The notes beneath the pieces were generated by a model. The model ran no database searches. It had not been told where the DNA came from and saw only the letters and a list, made by a program, of their open reading frames with translations. The translations under genes and the position numbers were made by a program. From the NCBI RefSeq assembly GCF_049331405.1, contig NZ_CP186274.1, positions 9,052,001-9,116,000 on the forward strand: DNA of 64,000 nucleotides. Reading direction: 5' to 3'. The stretch comes from PoT sp049331405 (GTDB lineage Bacteria > Planctomycetota > Planctomycetia > Isosphaerales > Isosphaeraceae). This document shows, piece after piece, positions 30,425 to 40,072 of this stretch (within the stretch, counting starts at the first letter, position 1; every line of letters starts with the position of its first letter).

Positions 30425-31927
30425 TCAATGGACGGGGGCGAGCGGAGGCCCTTCGCCGTCGGCCGACGGGGCCGCCTCGATGACGCGCATCGTCTTCCAC
30501 TTCCCGGATCGGAACCGGAAGACGAAGCAGACGGCCATCGCCAGGATATAGGCCGTGGCGAAGCCCCAGGCCCAGTTGATGTTCCCCTTCGACTGCACGA
30601 GGAAGTAGGTCGGGATCACCATGATCGGCCAGGCCAGGGTGAACGTCAGCAGGGAGACGAACCGCGTATCCCCCGCACCTCGCAGGGCGAACGAGAAGAC
30701 GGTGTTGAGCGCGTCGGCCAGCGAATAGACCGCCGCACACGCCAGGAGCGAGGGGACGATCCGGGCGATCTCGGCGAACTCCTTGGGGTCTCGGTTCCCC
30801 TCGAAGAGGCTCACGAGCGTCCCGGGGATGAGGACATACGCCGAGGCCACGATGCACATGTAGCCGAAGGTCCAGCGCAACCCGGTATAAGCCGTGCGCT
30901 CGGCCAGGTCCGGCCTCGAGGCCCCGAGCCGCTGGCCGACCAAGATCGACACCGCCTGCCCGAGCCCCATCATGGGCAGGAACGCGACCATGTTGAGCCG
31001 GGAGGTCAGCGTGGTCGCCCCCATCACCGCGTCGCCGAGGCCGCCGACGAGCTGCACGAAGACGTTGAAGACGAGGACGTCGAGGAAGACCTGCGCCCCC
31101 GCCGGGCCGCCATACTTCATGAGCCGGCCGAAGAGGGCCCGCTCGGGCCTCCAGCCGGCGAGCGTGCTGTACTGGCGGCGGAACCCGGGGCTGAGGAAGA
31201 GGGCCAGGGCCACGATCGCCGACATCCACGAGCCCGCGACCGTCGCCATCCCGGCCCCCGCGATGCCGAGCTCAGGAAAGCCGAGCTTGCCAAAGATCAA
31301 GGGGAGCGCCAGCAGCACATTCGTCGCCGTCCCCGCCGTCTCGATCACGAGGACCGTCCAGGTCCGGCCCACGCCCGAGAAGAACCCGTTGACCGACGCC
31401 ATGATCAGCATCGGCAGCGCGGCGAAGCAGAGGCAACGCAGGTACGTGACCTCCAAGGCCTGCGCGGCCGCCGTATGCCCGCCGATCCCGATGATCATCG
31501 GCACGACCGGATACAGCAGCAGGATCAGCAGTCCGGCGATGATCGAGAAATAAATCCCCTGCCAGACCGCCGGGCCGACGCGCTCGGACCGCCCCGCGCC
31601 GGTGTACTGCGCGACGAAGGTGGAGACGTACCCGGCCGTCACCTGGAGCAGGCCGAAGAGCTGCCAGAACCACATCACCGCCGGGAACGAGGCGGCCATC
31701 TCCCCCGGGTCGTGCCACGAGAGCAGCACGGTATCGAGGAAGACCTGGACCGTCATGAACCCCTGGCTCACCACGAGGGGGAAGGCCAGGTGGATCAGCT
31801 CCCGGCTCCCGCCGGCCCCGGATAAGTCGGGGGTCGCTTCGGGGTCGGAGGATGCCCCGGCGGGGGCGTCGTGCGAGCGCGTCGGGCCGGCAACCTCGGC
31901 TTCGTCCATGACTTCGCGAATGCTCAT
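30425..31927 (-). CDS. MATE-family multidrug/Na+-antiport efflux transporter
   Basis: A 500-residue inner-membrane transporter. A charged N-terminus (about 40 residues) is followed by about twelve helices in two six-helix halves. Typical MATE features are AFPLVVSQGFMTVQVFLDTVLL, VAQYTGAGRS, GIAGAGMATV and the second-half LNMVAFLPMMGLGQAVSILVGQRLGA. The family exports cationic compounds in exchange for H+ or Na+. GGAGGAG lies just before ATG 31927. It may be transcribed alone. Confidence 0.9.
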   Translation of the reverse strand: MSIREVMDEAEVAGPTRSHDAPAGASSDPEATPDLSGAGGSRELIHLAFPLVVSQGFMTVQVFLDTVLLSWHDPGEMAASFPAVMWFWQLFGLLQVTAGYVSTFVAQYTGAGRSERVGPAVWQGIYFSIIAGLLILLLYPVVPMIIGIGGHTAAAQALEVTYLRCLCFAALPMLIMASVNGFFSGVGRTWTVLVIETAGTATNVLLALPLIFGKLGFPELGIAGAGMATVAGSWMSAIVALALFLSPGFRRQYSTLAGWRPERALFGRLMKYGGPAGAQVFLDVLVFNVFVQLVGGLGDAVMGATTLTSRLNMVAFLPMMGLGQAVSILVGQRLGASRPDLAERTAYTGLRWTFGYMCIVASAYVLIPGTLVSLFEGNRDPKEFAEIARIVPSLLACAAVYSLADALNTVFSFALRGAGDTRFVSLLTFTLAWPIMVIPTYFLVQSKGNINWAWGFATAYILAMAVCFVFRFRSGKWKTMRVIEAAPSADGEGPPLAPVH

Positions 31928-32406
31928 AACTCCTCCTTCGACAAGGTTACCGACCGCCCCTTTTGCGTCGGGGACGCGCTTTGAGGTCTCGGTCGATGTG
32001 TGATCCGGCGGAGAAGAAAGGACGGGCGTCCCTCGTCGGCCAGTCGGCGCGAAGTCTCCGAGATTCTCGCGTTGCTACAGAGGGCGGAAGGCCCCGAGAG
32101 GTTCGACCCCTTCTTCAAGATCGGATCCCCGGGCGAACCGCGGCCGATCAATCCTGGTCGATCGGCGCCTCGCGTTTTCGACAGCGTGCGTGTCGGCTCG
32201 CGGAACTTCCGCCCGCGCTCCGCGGATCCTAACGGAGGTTTCATCTCGACAAGATCAAGGCCCCGCGAGCCACTAGACTCCTCGGGGCGATGGGCGACTC
32301 CTTGTAGTCCCGAAGACTCAAGGAATAACGGATATGGCTCCATCCTTTAAGGGAACTTTGCCGCGTTGGCCTTTTTGAGGGTTTGACCCGAGAAGGAGTA
32401 TCCCCC
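31928..32406. other. Divergent non-coding gap
   Basis: About 480 bases between divergent MATE and serine-hydrolase genes, so promoters for both should lie here. No gene, tRNA or clear palindrome was found. Confidence 0.4.
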
Positions 32407-33537
32407 TTGATACCGTTGTGGTTGATCGACCTGTCGTTCGTCCTCGCGACGGCCTCTCCCGCGTGCCAGGCGTCGCCCTTGCAGACAGACGCGAAGACGG
32501 CGGAGGTCATCGCGCGGCTCGAAGAAGGCCTGCCGCAACTGATGCGGGAAGCCAAGGTACCAGGCCTGGCGATCGCCCTGATCCGAGACGGCCAGGTCGC
32601 CTGGCATCACGGCTTCGGGGTCAAGAACAGCCAGACCAGGGAGCCGGTGGATGACGCGACGGTCTTCGAAGCCGCCTCCCTCAGCAAGCCCGTCTTCGCC
32701 TACGCCGTCTTGAAGCTGGTGGACGAGGGCAAGTTCGACCTCGACCGGCCGCTCAACCGGTACCTGCCGGGCAAGTACGACGTCGGCGACGACGCTCGCC
32801 TGGGCCAGATCACGGCTCGCCGCGTCTTGAGCCATACGTCCGGGTTCCCGAACTGGCGCAGCGATGACGGCTTGAAGATCCATTTCACGCCGGGCGAGCG
32901 GTTCAGCTACTCCGGCGAAGGGTTCGTCTATCTCGCCAGGGTCATCGAGCACGTCACCGGGAAGACGTTCGACGACTTCATGAAGCGTTCGGTCTTCGAC
33001 CCGCTCGGCATGACGAGCAGCAGCTACATCTGGCGCCCGGAGTACGACCGGACGAAGGCGTCCGGCCACGACGCGAAGGGGAATCCGATCGGCCAGAACA
33101 AGCCGCCGGCGGACGAGCTCGAATCCAGCAACGCGGCGTCCAGCCTGCAGACGACGGCGCAGGACTACGGGCGTTTCGTCGCCGCGATCCTCAAGGGCAC
33201 GGATTTGAAGCCGGAAACGCACAAGCTGATGTTAACGCCCCAGGCTCAGGTCCGCGAAGGGGGCCACATCTCGATCGACCGCCCCGCCGCCAGGCCTGTG
33301 CCCGGGGTCTCCTGGGGACTCGGCTGGGGCCTGCAGACGATCACGGATGGGCAGGCCTTCTGGCACTGGGGGGACAACGGCGATTTCAAGGCCTTCGTCA
33401 TCGCCTCCGAGGGGCCGAAGCTCGGCGTGGTGTACTTCGCCAACAGTGCCAATGGCCTCAAGATCGCGCGAGACATCGTCGCCGAGGCCGTGGGCGGCGC
33501 CCAGCCGGGGCTCGATTGGCTCAATATCAAGCGGTGA
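32407..33537 (+). CDS. Exported serine hydrolase of the class C beta-lactamase/PBP family
   Basis: A 376-residue beta-lactamase-fold enzyme. The signal peptide is PLWLIDLSFVLATASPAC. Catalytic SxxK is SLSK at 91-94, the second motif YSGEG replaces the usual YxN, and the third is HWGDNG. Family members include esterases, D-aminopeptidases and PBP4-like peptidases, so true beta-lactamase activity should not be assumed. The start is TTG 32407, chosen because AGAAGGAG lies eight bases upstream. An earlier TTG at 32383 would place that ribosome site inside the gene. Confidence 0.83.
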   Translation: MIPLWLIDLSFVLATASPACQASPLQTDAKTAEVIARLEEGLPQLMREAKVPGLAIALIRDGQVAWHHGFGVKNSQTREPVDDATVFEAASLSKPVFAYAVLKLVDEGKFDLDRPLNRYLPGKYDVGDDARLGQITARRVLSHTSGFPNWRSDDGLKIHFTPGERFSYSGEGFVYLARVIEHVTGKTFDDFMKRSVFDPLGMTSSSYIWRPEYDRTKASGHDAKGNPIGQNKPPADELESSNAASSLQTTAQDYGRFVAAILKGTDLKPETHKLMLTPQAQVREGGHISIDRPAARPVPGVSWGLGWGLQTITDGQAFWHWGDNGDFKAFVIASEGPKLGVVYFANSANGLKIARDIVAEAVGGAQPGLDWLNIKR

Positions 33538-33555
33538 AGCTCGCCTCGGATCGGC

Positions 33556-34353
33556 TCAGACCAGCTCGCCCCGCATGACGGTCACGGCGCGGCCGGAGAG
33601 CCGGGTGCGGGGGCCGTCGACCTGGATCCGGAGGCTCCCGCCTCGGGGCGAGGCCTGGTAGGCCTTGAGGTGCGTCTTGCCGAGCTTCTCGGCCCAGTAG
33701 GGGCCGAGGCAGCAGTGGGCCGAGCCGCAGACCGGGTCCTCGTCGACGCCGAGCCTCGGGGCGAAGAACCGGGAGACGAAGTCGAACTCCGAGGTCTTCG
33801 ACCGCCCGGTCACGATCAGGCCCCGCACCGGGATCGCCGCGATCCGGGCGATGTCCGGCCGGAGGGCCCGGACGACGTCCTCCGACTCGACCTCGACGAG
33901 GCCGTCGAACTCGTTGAGCCCGGCGAACTCCACCGGGGCGTTCACCGCGAGGGCGGCCACGTCCTTCGTGAACGAGGTGGCGGTCGGGACGATCGGCTTG
34001 CTCGGGAAGTCGAGCGTGATCCAGCCGTCGTTGAAGGAGGCGGTCAGGAGGCCGCTGCGGGTCTGGAACCGCGCGGTCGATCCTTCGTCGAGGTGCCCGT
34101 CCTGCCAGAGGACGTGCGCCGCGGCGAGGGTGGCGTGGCCGCAGAGGTCGACCTCGACGACGGGCGTGAACCAGCGGAGGCGGAAGGCGTCCCCCTCGCG
34201 GTGGAGGAAGGAGGTCTCGGAGAGGTTCATCTCGCGGGCGACGTCCTGCATCCAGCGGTCGTCGCCGGGCTCGGGCAGGACGCAGACCGCCGCCGGGTTG
34301 CCGGCGAAGGGGCGATCCGTGAACGCATCGACTTGCACCACTGTCTGTCCCAC
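33556..34353 (-). CDS. PhzF-family isomerase/epimerase-like protein
   Basis: A 265-residue protein of the diaminopimelate-epimerase fold. VVQVDAFTDRPFAGNPAAVC, catalytic Glu46 in NLSETSFL, FTPVVEVDLCGHATLAAAHV and the second-half loop DEDPVCGSAHCCLGPYW are typical PhzF motifs. PhzF proper isomerises a phenazine precursor, but most family members have unknown substrates and no phenazine genes lie nearby. It converges with the serine hydrolase gene (18 bases). Confidence 0.9.
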   Translation of the reverse strand: MGQTVVQVDAFTDRPFAGNPAAVCVLPEPGDDRWMQDVAREMNLSETSFLHREGDAFRLRWFTPVVEVDLCGHATLAAAHVLWQDGHLDEGSTARFQTRSGLLTASFNDGWITLDFPSKPIVPTATSFTKDVAALAVNAPVEFAGLNEFDGLVEVESEDVVRALRPDIARIAAIPVRGLIVTGRSKTSEFDFVSRFFAPRLGVDEDPVCGSAHCCLGPYWAEKLGKTHLKAYQASPRGGSLRIQVDGPRTRLSGRAVTVMRGELV

Positions 34354-34506
34354 GCGTCGGCCCCCTCGATGGTGTGGCGGGTTCGCAGCCTGCCGAGGCT
34401 TCGCCTCGGGCCTTCCCGCATGCTAGCGAATCCCCCCTCGGGTGTCGACCGAACGGGCGATCGCAGGCCCTTGGGGAGGCACCTCGGCTCGGCTAGACTG
34501 GTTCCC

Positions 34507-34905
34507 ATGACGCCAACCGACGACTCGCCCGAGCCGATGCCGACCTCGAAGCCCGCCCGACTGACGCCGCGCGTCAAGGTCTGGTTCGAGGCCGAAGGGG
34601 GGTTCAGCTTCGGCTTCGGCCTGATCGCGATCCTCCAGGCGGTGGAGCGCGTCGGCTCGATCAAGCTCGCGGCCGGGGAGCTCGGGCAGAGCTACCGGCA
34701 CATCTGGGGGCGGGTCAAGAAGGCCGAGGAGGCACTCGGCACGTCGCTCGTCGAGACCCACGTCGGCGGCCAGGGATCCCAGCGCAGCGAGCTGACCGAA
34801 TACGCCCGCCGGCTCATCACCGACTTCCTCGCGATCCGGGGCCGGATGGTCGACGCGATGGAGCGGGAATTCGCCGGGCGCTCGGCCTCGCCCCCCCCGG
34901 AATGA
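34507..34905 (+). CDS. ModE-like winged-helix regulator (no molybdate-binding domain)
   Basis: A 132-residue protein. KVWFEAEGGFSFGFGLIAIL, then AVERVGSIKLAAGELGQSYR and HIWGRVKKAEEALGTSLVET, match the N-terminal DNA-binding domain of ModE (LysR-like winged helix). The TOBE molybdate-binding domains of full ModE are missing, as in the many short ModE-N proteins. ATG 34507 starts a compact domain; the much longer open frame upstream is antisense to phzF. Target genes are unknown. Confidence 0.8.
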   Translation: MTPTDDSPEPMPTSKPARLTPRVKVWFEAEGGFSFGFGLIAILQAVERVGSIKLAAGELGQSYRHIWGRVKKAEEALGTSLVETHVGGQGSQRSELTEYARRLITDFLAIRGRMVDAMEREFAGRSASPPPE

Positions 34906-34921
34906 ACCGGGAAAGGAACCA

Positions 34922-34950
34922 GGGCCGAAGGCCCGAGGGAGATTCCCTCG
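34922..34950. terminator. Tandem hairpins between convergent genes
   Basis: GGGCC-GAA-GGCCC is followed at once by CGAGGGA-GAT-TCCCTCG (34934-34950). It lies 17 bases past the ModE-like stop and before the HtrA stop on the other strand, so it may serve both. Confidence 0.5.
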
Positions 34951-35022
34951 AACCTTCGACCCTGTCATTGCGCTTCGGGATTCGATCTCAGATCTGGGGC
35001 GCGGGCCGCGAGCGGGGGTGTC

Positions 35023-36492
35023 TCAGCGGCTGCGGGTGCTGGCCGTCGTGGCCTCGGCCAGCGAGAGCGACCGGCGCTGGAGGTCGTTGCGGCGGACGAT
35101 GTAGAACTGCAGATTCTGCGACTGGGCCAATTCCGGCTGCCGGAGGATGAAGAGGACGTTGTCGGGCCGGATCGTCTCCCAGTGTCGCTGGCCGACGATC
35201 ATCCCCACGACGATGTCCCCCTTCTGGATCTGGGCCTGGGCCCCGAGGCTCCCCGGCGTCACGGCCTGGACATAAAGCCCGCCGCGAAGCTTGGGGGAGG
35301 CGGCGACGACGTATTCCGGGTTCACCGGGGTCGTCCTGAGCCCGAGGACTCGCCAGACCTCCTCGCCCGCGTCGACGGCGGCGACCGCCGGCTTGACCGT
35401 GGCGACGCTGCCATTCGGGTTGAACGGCTTGGGCTCGATGCTGAGGACCTGCTCCTGGCCGCCGCGCTTGATCAGGACGCGGGCCTGGTGGCCGGGGGCG
35501 ACGTCGAGGAGGCCACGCTCGATGTCGATCGGGGTGCGGACCCCGTAGTCGCCGATCTTGAGGAGCTGATCCCCCACCCGGAAGCCCCCCGCCTCGGCGG
35601 GGCTCCCCGAGGGGACGTCGGCCAGCAAGACCTTGCGGTCGGTGCTGTTCTGCGTCTCGGCGCCGACGAGCCCGTGCCAGGTGGAGGTCAGGCGCCTCGT
35701 GCTCATCATCTCGACCGTCGATCGCTTCACGTCGTCGATCGGCAGGGCGAACCCGATGCCCTGGGCACCGGCCCTGACCGCGACGTTGATGCCGATCAAC
35801 TCTCCGTCGATGTTGATGAGCGGGCCGCCCGAGTTGCCCGGGTTGATGCAGGCGTCGGTCTGGATCAGGTTGCGGTAGACCTGCTCGTCGGAGAGGGTCA
35901 CGTTCCGGTTCAGGGCGCTGATGATCCCGACGGAGACCGTGTTCTCATAGCCGAACGCGTTGCCGATGGTGATCACGTCCTCGCCGACCATGAGGTCGGC
36001 CGAGCTGCCCACGGTCACGGCGGGCAAGGGCTTGCCGGCGTCGACCTTCAGCACGGCCAGGTCGAGCGTCTCGTCGTGCTGGAGCGACCGGGCCGGATAC
36101 ACCGAGCCGTCGGCCAGGTGCACCTCGATGCCGTTCACCTTGTCCACGACGTGGTGGTTCGTCAGGATGAACCCTCGGCCGTCGATGATGACGCCGGTCC
36201 CCATGCCGTTGACCCGGGGACGCTGGTTCTCCTCCGCCGTGAAAGGCCAGCGGCTCGACGAGGCCGCCTTCTTCTCGCTCGAGATGCTCACCACACTGGG
36301 CTGGACTCGTTGCACCGCCTCGACGACGGGGGTCTTCCGCGGCGCAGCCAGGGCCGGTCGGGCCGAAACCCCCATGACCGACGCGAGGGCCAGGACCGCC
36401 GCGATCCCAGGCCGTTCCCATCCTTGTCGTAACACGGGCAGTGACACGATGGTGGTCCCCAATTCGGGAATGCTGGGCCCCGGTCTTCGCAC
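35023..36492 (-). CDS. HtrA/DegP-family serine protease with two PDZ-like domains
   Basis: A 489-residue envelope quality-control protease. A signal segment (IAAVLALASVMGVSARPALA) precedes the trypsin-like domain with the catalytic triad His114 (TNHHVV), Asp144 (TLDLAVL) and Ser221 (NPGNSGGP). PDZ1 is around 280-355 (VPSGSPAEAGGFRVGDQLLKI). A second, more diverged PDZ-like region is near 385-465 (VQAVTPGSLGAQAQIQKGDIVV). An in-frame GTG at 36447 would give a shorter signal peptide and is an equally plausible start. Expected role is degradation or chaperoning of misfolded periplasmic proteins. Confidence 0.9.
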   Translation of the reverse strand: MRRPGPSIPELGTTIVSLPVLRQGWERPGIAAVLALASVMGVSARPALAAPRKTPVVEAVQRVQPSVVSISSEKKAASSSRWPFTAEENQRPRVNGMGTGVIIDGRGFILTNHHVVDKVNGIEVHLADGSVYPARSLQHDETLDLAVLKVDAGKPLPAVTVGSSADLMVGEDVITIGNAFGYENTVSVGIISALNRNVTLSDEQVYRNLIQTDACINPGNSGGPLINIDGELIGINVAVRAGAQGIGFALPIDDVKRSTVEMMSTRRLTSTWHGLVGAETQNSTDRKVLLADVPSGSPAEAGGFRVGDQLLKIGDYGVRTPIDIERGLLDVAPGHQARVLIKRGGQEQVLSIEPKPFNPNGSVATVKPAVAAVDAGEEVWRVLGLRTTPVNPEYVVAASPKLRGGLYVQAVTPGSLGAQAQIQKGDIVVGMIVGQRHWETIRPDNVLFILRQPELAQSQNLQFYIVRRNDLQRRSLSLAEATTASTRSR

Positions 36493-37055
36493 AGGCTCCG
36501 TCCACCTCGAGTGGCCCTTCCGTGGCCATCCCGACGCTTACGCAACCAGCCCCCTAGACCGAAAGACCTGCCTTGATTCGATTCCTCTATCGCCTGCTCG
36601 GCGTTCTTCCGTTGTGGTTTGGATCGGTTCCCCCAATTCCCGGGCTTAAGGTCAGTCAACGACTTTTAACCCATCTTTCCCATTGTCCGTACTTTCGAGA
36701 AAACTTCCCCTAAATTGACAGAGGTCGGGTTGCAACGTTTGTCTCGGTTCGGGAAGAATCCGATCGCGGGCAAACCCTGATGAACGCCCGCACCTTTCGT
36801 TGACAGCATCCTGTGACGGCCGTTACCCTCAGCAGCATTGTCGACGCGACCGGCACGGTTTCGGCCGGAGATGGGGCCTTTTGGCGGACGGGCGGACCTT
36901 GACGCCCACGACGCGACGGCCCGACTCCTCCGCCCCGGCCGCTCCCAAAGGTTGCGCGTCGCGACGACACAAGTGTGCGAACCCGATCGATCCGACGACT
37001 CTCCGCAATCCGTAGACTCGTCCGTCGGAACCCACAAGCAGTCCCAGGAGCGGCC
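36493..37055. other. Divergent non-coding gap
   Basis: About 560 bases between htrA and the TPR gene. A lower-GC stretch (36640-36740) could hold the htrA promoter. A TTGACA at 36800-36805 with a 17-base spacer to TTACCC is a weak promoter-like match toward the TPR gene. No gene was found. Confidence 0.4.
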
Positions 37056-37379
37056 ATGGCGGAGAAGTCCCGGAAGCGGCTGATGCTCGAAACGAGCCTG
37101 GCGGAGGATCCGGCCGACACATTCCTGCGCTACGGCCTGGCGGTCCAGTGCCTGCGCGACGGCGACACCGAGGAAGGCCGCTCGCGCCTGATCGCCCTCA
37201 TCGACGACCATCCCGAGGACCAGGTCGCGGCCTATCAGCAGCTCGGCCAGTCGTACCTCGAGGCCGGCGAGAACGCCGAGGCGTCGAAGACCTTGCGCAC
37301 CGGGATCGAGAAGGCCAACAAGCGAGGGGACTGGCACGCCGCCGGCGAGATGGAAGGCCTGCTCTCGCAGATCGACTGA
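37056..37379 (+). CDS. Small TPR-repeat protein
   Basis: A 107-residue soluble helical protein. DTFLRYGLAVQCLRDGDTEE, AYQQLGQSYLEAGENAEASK and TLRTGIEKANKRGDWHAAGE are tetratricopeptide-like helix pairs, probably about two and a half repeats. It likely mediates protein contacts; the partner is unknown. ATG 37056 is chosen because CAGGAG precedes it by five bases. A longer frame from 36975 has no repeat character. An alcohol dehydrogenase gene follows after 89 bases. Confidence 0.75.
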   Translation: MAEKSRKRLMLETSLAEDPADTFLRYGLAVQCLRDGDTEEGRSRLIALIDDHPEDQVAAYQQLGQSYLEAGENAEASKTLRTGIEKANKRGDWHAAGEMEGLLSQID

Positions 37380-37416
37380 CGGGCCTCCTCGCGAACCTCA
37401 ACAACCCGGAGGCCCG
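37380..37416 (+). terminator. Possible hairpin after the TPR gene
   Basis: A perfect 9-bp stem CGGGCCTCC/GGAGGCCCG starting right after the TPR stop, with a 19-base loop and no T-run. It could weaken read-through into the dehydrogenase gene. Confidence 0.35.
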
Positions 37417-37468
37417 GGCTCGCCCCTCGCCGCACGAATCGAACACCGCCACTCGCGACGGAGCCGCG

Positions 37469-38605
37469 ATGCCCGCGATCTTCACGTTCCCCAACCGCAT
37501 CCTCTTCGGGACCGGCAGCCGGGCCTCGCTCGCGGCCGAGCTGGCGACGCTCGGGGTGCAACACCCGCTCGTCGTCACCGACCCCGGCCTGGAGGCGACG
37601 GGCATCGTCTCCGAGGTCGTCGACTCGCTCCCTCGCGCCAGCGTCTTCTCGGCGGTCCAGGCCAACCCCACCGAGGAGGACGTCCTCGCGGGCCTCGAGC
37701 GCTATCGCGAGCTCGGCTGCGACGGCCTCGTCGCTCTCGGCGGCGGGAGCCCGATCGACGCGGCCAAGGCCATGCGGCTGCTGACGACTCATCCCGGCTC
37801 CTTGGCCGACTACGACCTCACGCAAGGGGGCCTCTCGAAGATCAAAGCCGACCTGCCCCCGATGGCGGCGGTCCCCACCACCGCCGGGACCGGCAGCGAG
37901 GCGGGGCGGGGGGCCCTGATCCAGCTCCCCCAGACCGGGCGCAAGACGATCGTCCTGAGCCCGCACCTGCTCCCGAGCGTCTCCGTCTGCGACCCCGAGC
38001 TGACCTACGGCCTGCCGCCGACCCTGACCGCCGGAACCGGCATGGACGCGCTCACCCACTGCGTCGAGAGCTACCTCTCCACGACCGTCCACCCGATCTG
38101 CGACGGCATCGCCATCGAGGGGCTCCGGCAGATCTCCAAGGGGCTCGAGGCGGTCGTCCGCGACGGCAGCGACCACCGGGCCCGAGAGACGGTCATGATG
38201 GGGGCCCTGATGGGGGGGATCAGCTTCCACAAGGGGCTCGGCGTGGTCCACTCGCTCTCGCACGCCCTCGGCTCCGAGGGGCGGGTCCACCACGGCACGC
38301 TCAACGCGATCCTCCTGCCGCACGCCCTCCGGTTCAACCGAGACGCCGCCAATGCCCGGATGACCGAGCTGGCCGCACGCCTCGGCCTCGGCCGCAATGG
38401 AGAAGGCCCCGCGCACTTCATCACCCTCACCGAGCTGGTCCTCGCCCGCCTGCCGCTCCCGCGCAAGCTGAGGGACGTCGAGGGCTTGCAGCACGACCGG
38501 ATCCCCGAGTACGCCCGGCTCGCCATGCTCGACCACTGCCACCAGACCAATCCACGGCCCTGCACCCAGCCCGACCTCGAAGTGTTGCTCGACCGGGCCT
38601 GGTGA
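37469..38605 (+). CDS. Iron-containing alcohol dehydrogenase
   Basis: A 378-residue group III (Fe-dependent) dehydrogenase. FTFPNRILFGTGSR leads into the NAD(P)-binding part (LVALGGGSPIDAAKAMRLL, AVPTTAGTGSE). The metal ligands lie in GTGMDALTHCVESYL (Asp, His), GVVHSLSHALGS (His) and HGTLNAILLPHAL (His). All four are present, so it should be active; the substrate among alcohols, aldehydes and lactaldehyde-like compounds is not readable. ATG 37469 directly precedes the conserved start. The longer upstream frame overlaps the TPR gene and is not supported. Confidence 0.9.
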   Translation: MPAIFTFPNRILFGTGSRASLAAELATLGVQHPLVVTDPGLEATGIVSEVVDSLPRASVFSAVQANPTEEDVLAGLERYRELGCDGLVALGGGSPIDAAKAMRLLTTHPGSLADYDLTQGGLSKIKADLPPMAAVPTTAGTGSEAGRGALIQLPQTGRKTIVLSPHLLPSVSVCDPELTYGLPPTLTAGTGMDALTHCVESYLSTTVHPICDGIAIEGLRQISKGLEAVVRDGSDHRARETVMMGALMGGISFHKGLGVVHSLSHALGSEGRVHHGTLNAILLPHALRFNRDAANARMTELAARLGLGRNGEGPAHFITLTELVLARLPLPRKLRDVEGLQHDRIPEYARLAMLDHCHQTNPRPCTQPDLEVLLDRAW

Positions 38606-38617
38606 TCGTGCAGAGGC

Positions 38618-39547
38618 TCAGTGCTTCGGGTCGCGGTTCGATCGGAGCGAGCCGACGAAGTCGTTGACGTCCTTGACGCCGTGCTGCTCGAGGGCCAGCA
38701 TCATCTCGTCGAGGATCCGCTCCGAGCCGGTCGGGTCGTAGAAGTTGGCCGTGCCCACCTGAATAGCCTTCGCCCCCGCGGCGAGGAACTCGAGGGCGTC
38801 GTCGGCCGTGGCGATCCCGCCGATGCCGATGATCGGCAGCGAGGGCAGGGCCCTGGCGACCTCCCAGACGATCCGCAGGGCCAGCGGCTTGATCGCCGGC
38901 CCGCTCAGCCCCCCGATATCGTTGGCGAGCACCGGGCGGCCTCGCCGCCAGTTGACCACGAGCCCCCGGAACGTGTTCACGAGGCTCACCGCGTCGGCCC
39001 CCCCCTCGGCGGCCTCGCGGGCGATGGCGACGATGTCGGTGACGTTTGGGGTCAGCTTGGCGATGATCGGCACCGGGCAGGAGGCCCGGACCCGCTTCAC
39101 CAGCCGCCCGACGGCCTTGGCGTCGATCCCGAGGTCGAGGCCGTGGCTCACGTTCGGGCACGAGACGTTGAGCTCGATCGCGTCGACCCCCGGGTCGTTG
39201 CCGACGAGCTCGGCCAGCTCGACGAACTGGTCCTCGTCCTCGCCCGCGACGTTGACGACGACCGCGGTGCCGACCGTCCGGAGATAGGGCAGGTGATGCT
39301 CGCGGAAATGGGCGATGCCGTCATTATCGAGGCCGATGGCGTTGAGCAGGCCAGAGGGGGTCTCGACCGTCCTGGGGGTCGGGTTCCCCGCCCTGGGTCG
39401 GAACGTCACCGTCTTGGGGATGACCCCGCCCAGACGCTCGAGCCGGACGAATGGCGCCATCTCGCGGACGTAACCGAACGTCCCCGAGGCCACCAGCACC
39501 GGATTCTTCAGCTCCAGACGCCCCAGCCGCACGCGCTGCTCGATCAC
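38618..39547 (-). CDS. pyrD: Dihydroorotate dehydrogenase, class 1B catalytic subunit type
   Basis: A 309-residue FMN enzyme of pyrimidine synthesis. PVLVASGTFGY, PSGLLNAIGLDNDG, the class 1 catalytic cysteine in ELNVSCPNVSHG, KLTPNVTDI and IIGIGGIATADDALEFL form the TIM-barrel active site. Class 1B enzymes pair with PyrK; no pyrK is adjacent. The start is set at GTG 39547 because GGAG lies eight bases upstream; GTG 39553 is only two bases from it. It converges with the alcohol dehydrogenase (12 bases). Confidence 0.93.
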   Translation of the reverse strand: MIEQRVRLGRLELKNPVLVASGTFGYVREMAPFVRLERLGGVIPKTVTFRPRAGNPTPRTVETPSGLLNAIGLDNDGIAHFREHHLPYLRTVGTAVVVNVAGEDEDQFVELAELVGNDPGVDAIELNVSCPNVSHGLDLGIDAKAVGRLVKRVRASCPVPIIAKLTPNVTDIVAIAREAAEGGADAVSLVNTFRGLVVNWRRGRPVLANDIGGLSGPAIKPLALRIVWEVARALPSLPIIGIGGIATADDALEFLAAGAKAIQVGTANFYDPTGSERILDEMMLALEQHGVKDVNDFVGSLRSNRDPKH

Positions 39548-40072
39548 GACCACTTCTCCACCGACGGATCACCGGTTCAGCCAGGGTCTCGCATCCCCCC
39601 GGATCGCGACGAGGCCCGCGCTCGGGCCTCCGGACGGGATGATTTCCGTCGCCATCATCCCGGTTTTACACCCGTGCGTCCACCGCGACTTGGGAGGCGG
39701 GCGCCTCGCACGCGTCCGGGCCGACGACCTCCGGCGTATCTCCGGAACGAATTCAGGATGTCTTGATAAGACTCTCGACCGTCGTGAGACCACGCCCAAC
39801 CCCTAATCCGATAGGTCCCGAGGCCTCCCAGAACCGGGCGAGGCGGGCCGTCTCGGGAGCCCCGGGACGCTTTCCCCGATCGAGCGAAAGTCCATTTGCC
39901 ATCAACACCGATTCCAGATAAGGTCATGAGCGGGTGGTCGGAGCCTCCTCGAGGGTTGAGCGAGGTTCGAAGTTGCCGACGACGCCGACCGGAACGGGCT
40001 CGCGTCCTCCCGGCCCGGATCGCGTCTCGTGCGTGACCTCTCGTCCACCGAGGCGCAAGGGCTGGTGTGCGT
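39548..40072. other. Divergent non-coding gap
   Basis: About 525 bases between pyrD and the zinc-ribbon protein gene. No recognisable gene, RNA or strong inverted repeat. Promoters of both neighbours should lie here. Confidence 0.4.

Noticed and set aside
32383..32406. Earlier TTG start for the serine hydrolase
   Set aside because: It would place the strong AGAAGGAG ribosome site inside the gene; TTG 32407 is correctly spaced.
33670..34506. Long plus-strand frame upstream of the ModE-like gene
   Set aside because: Antisense to phzF; the real ModE-like domain begins at ATG 34507.
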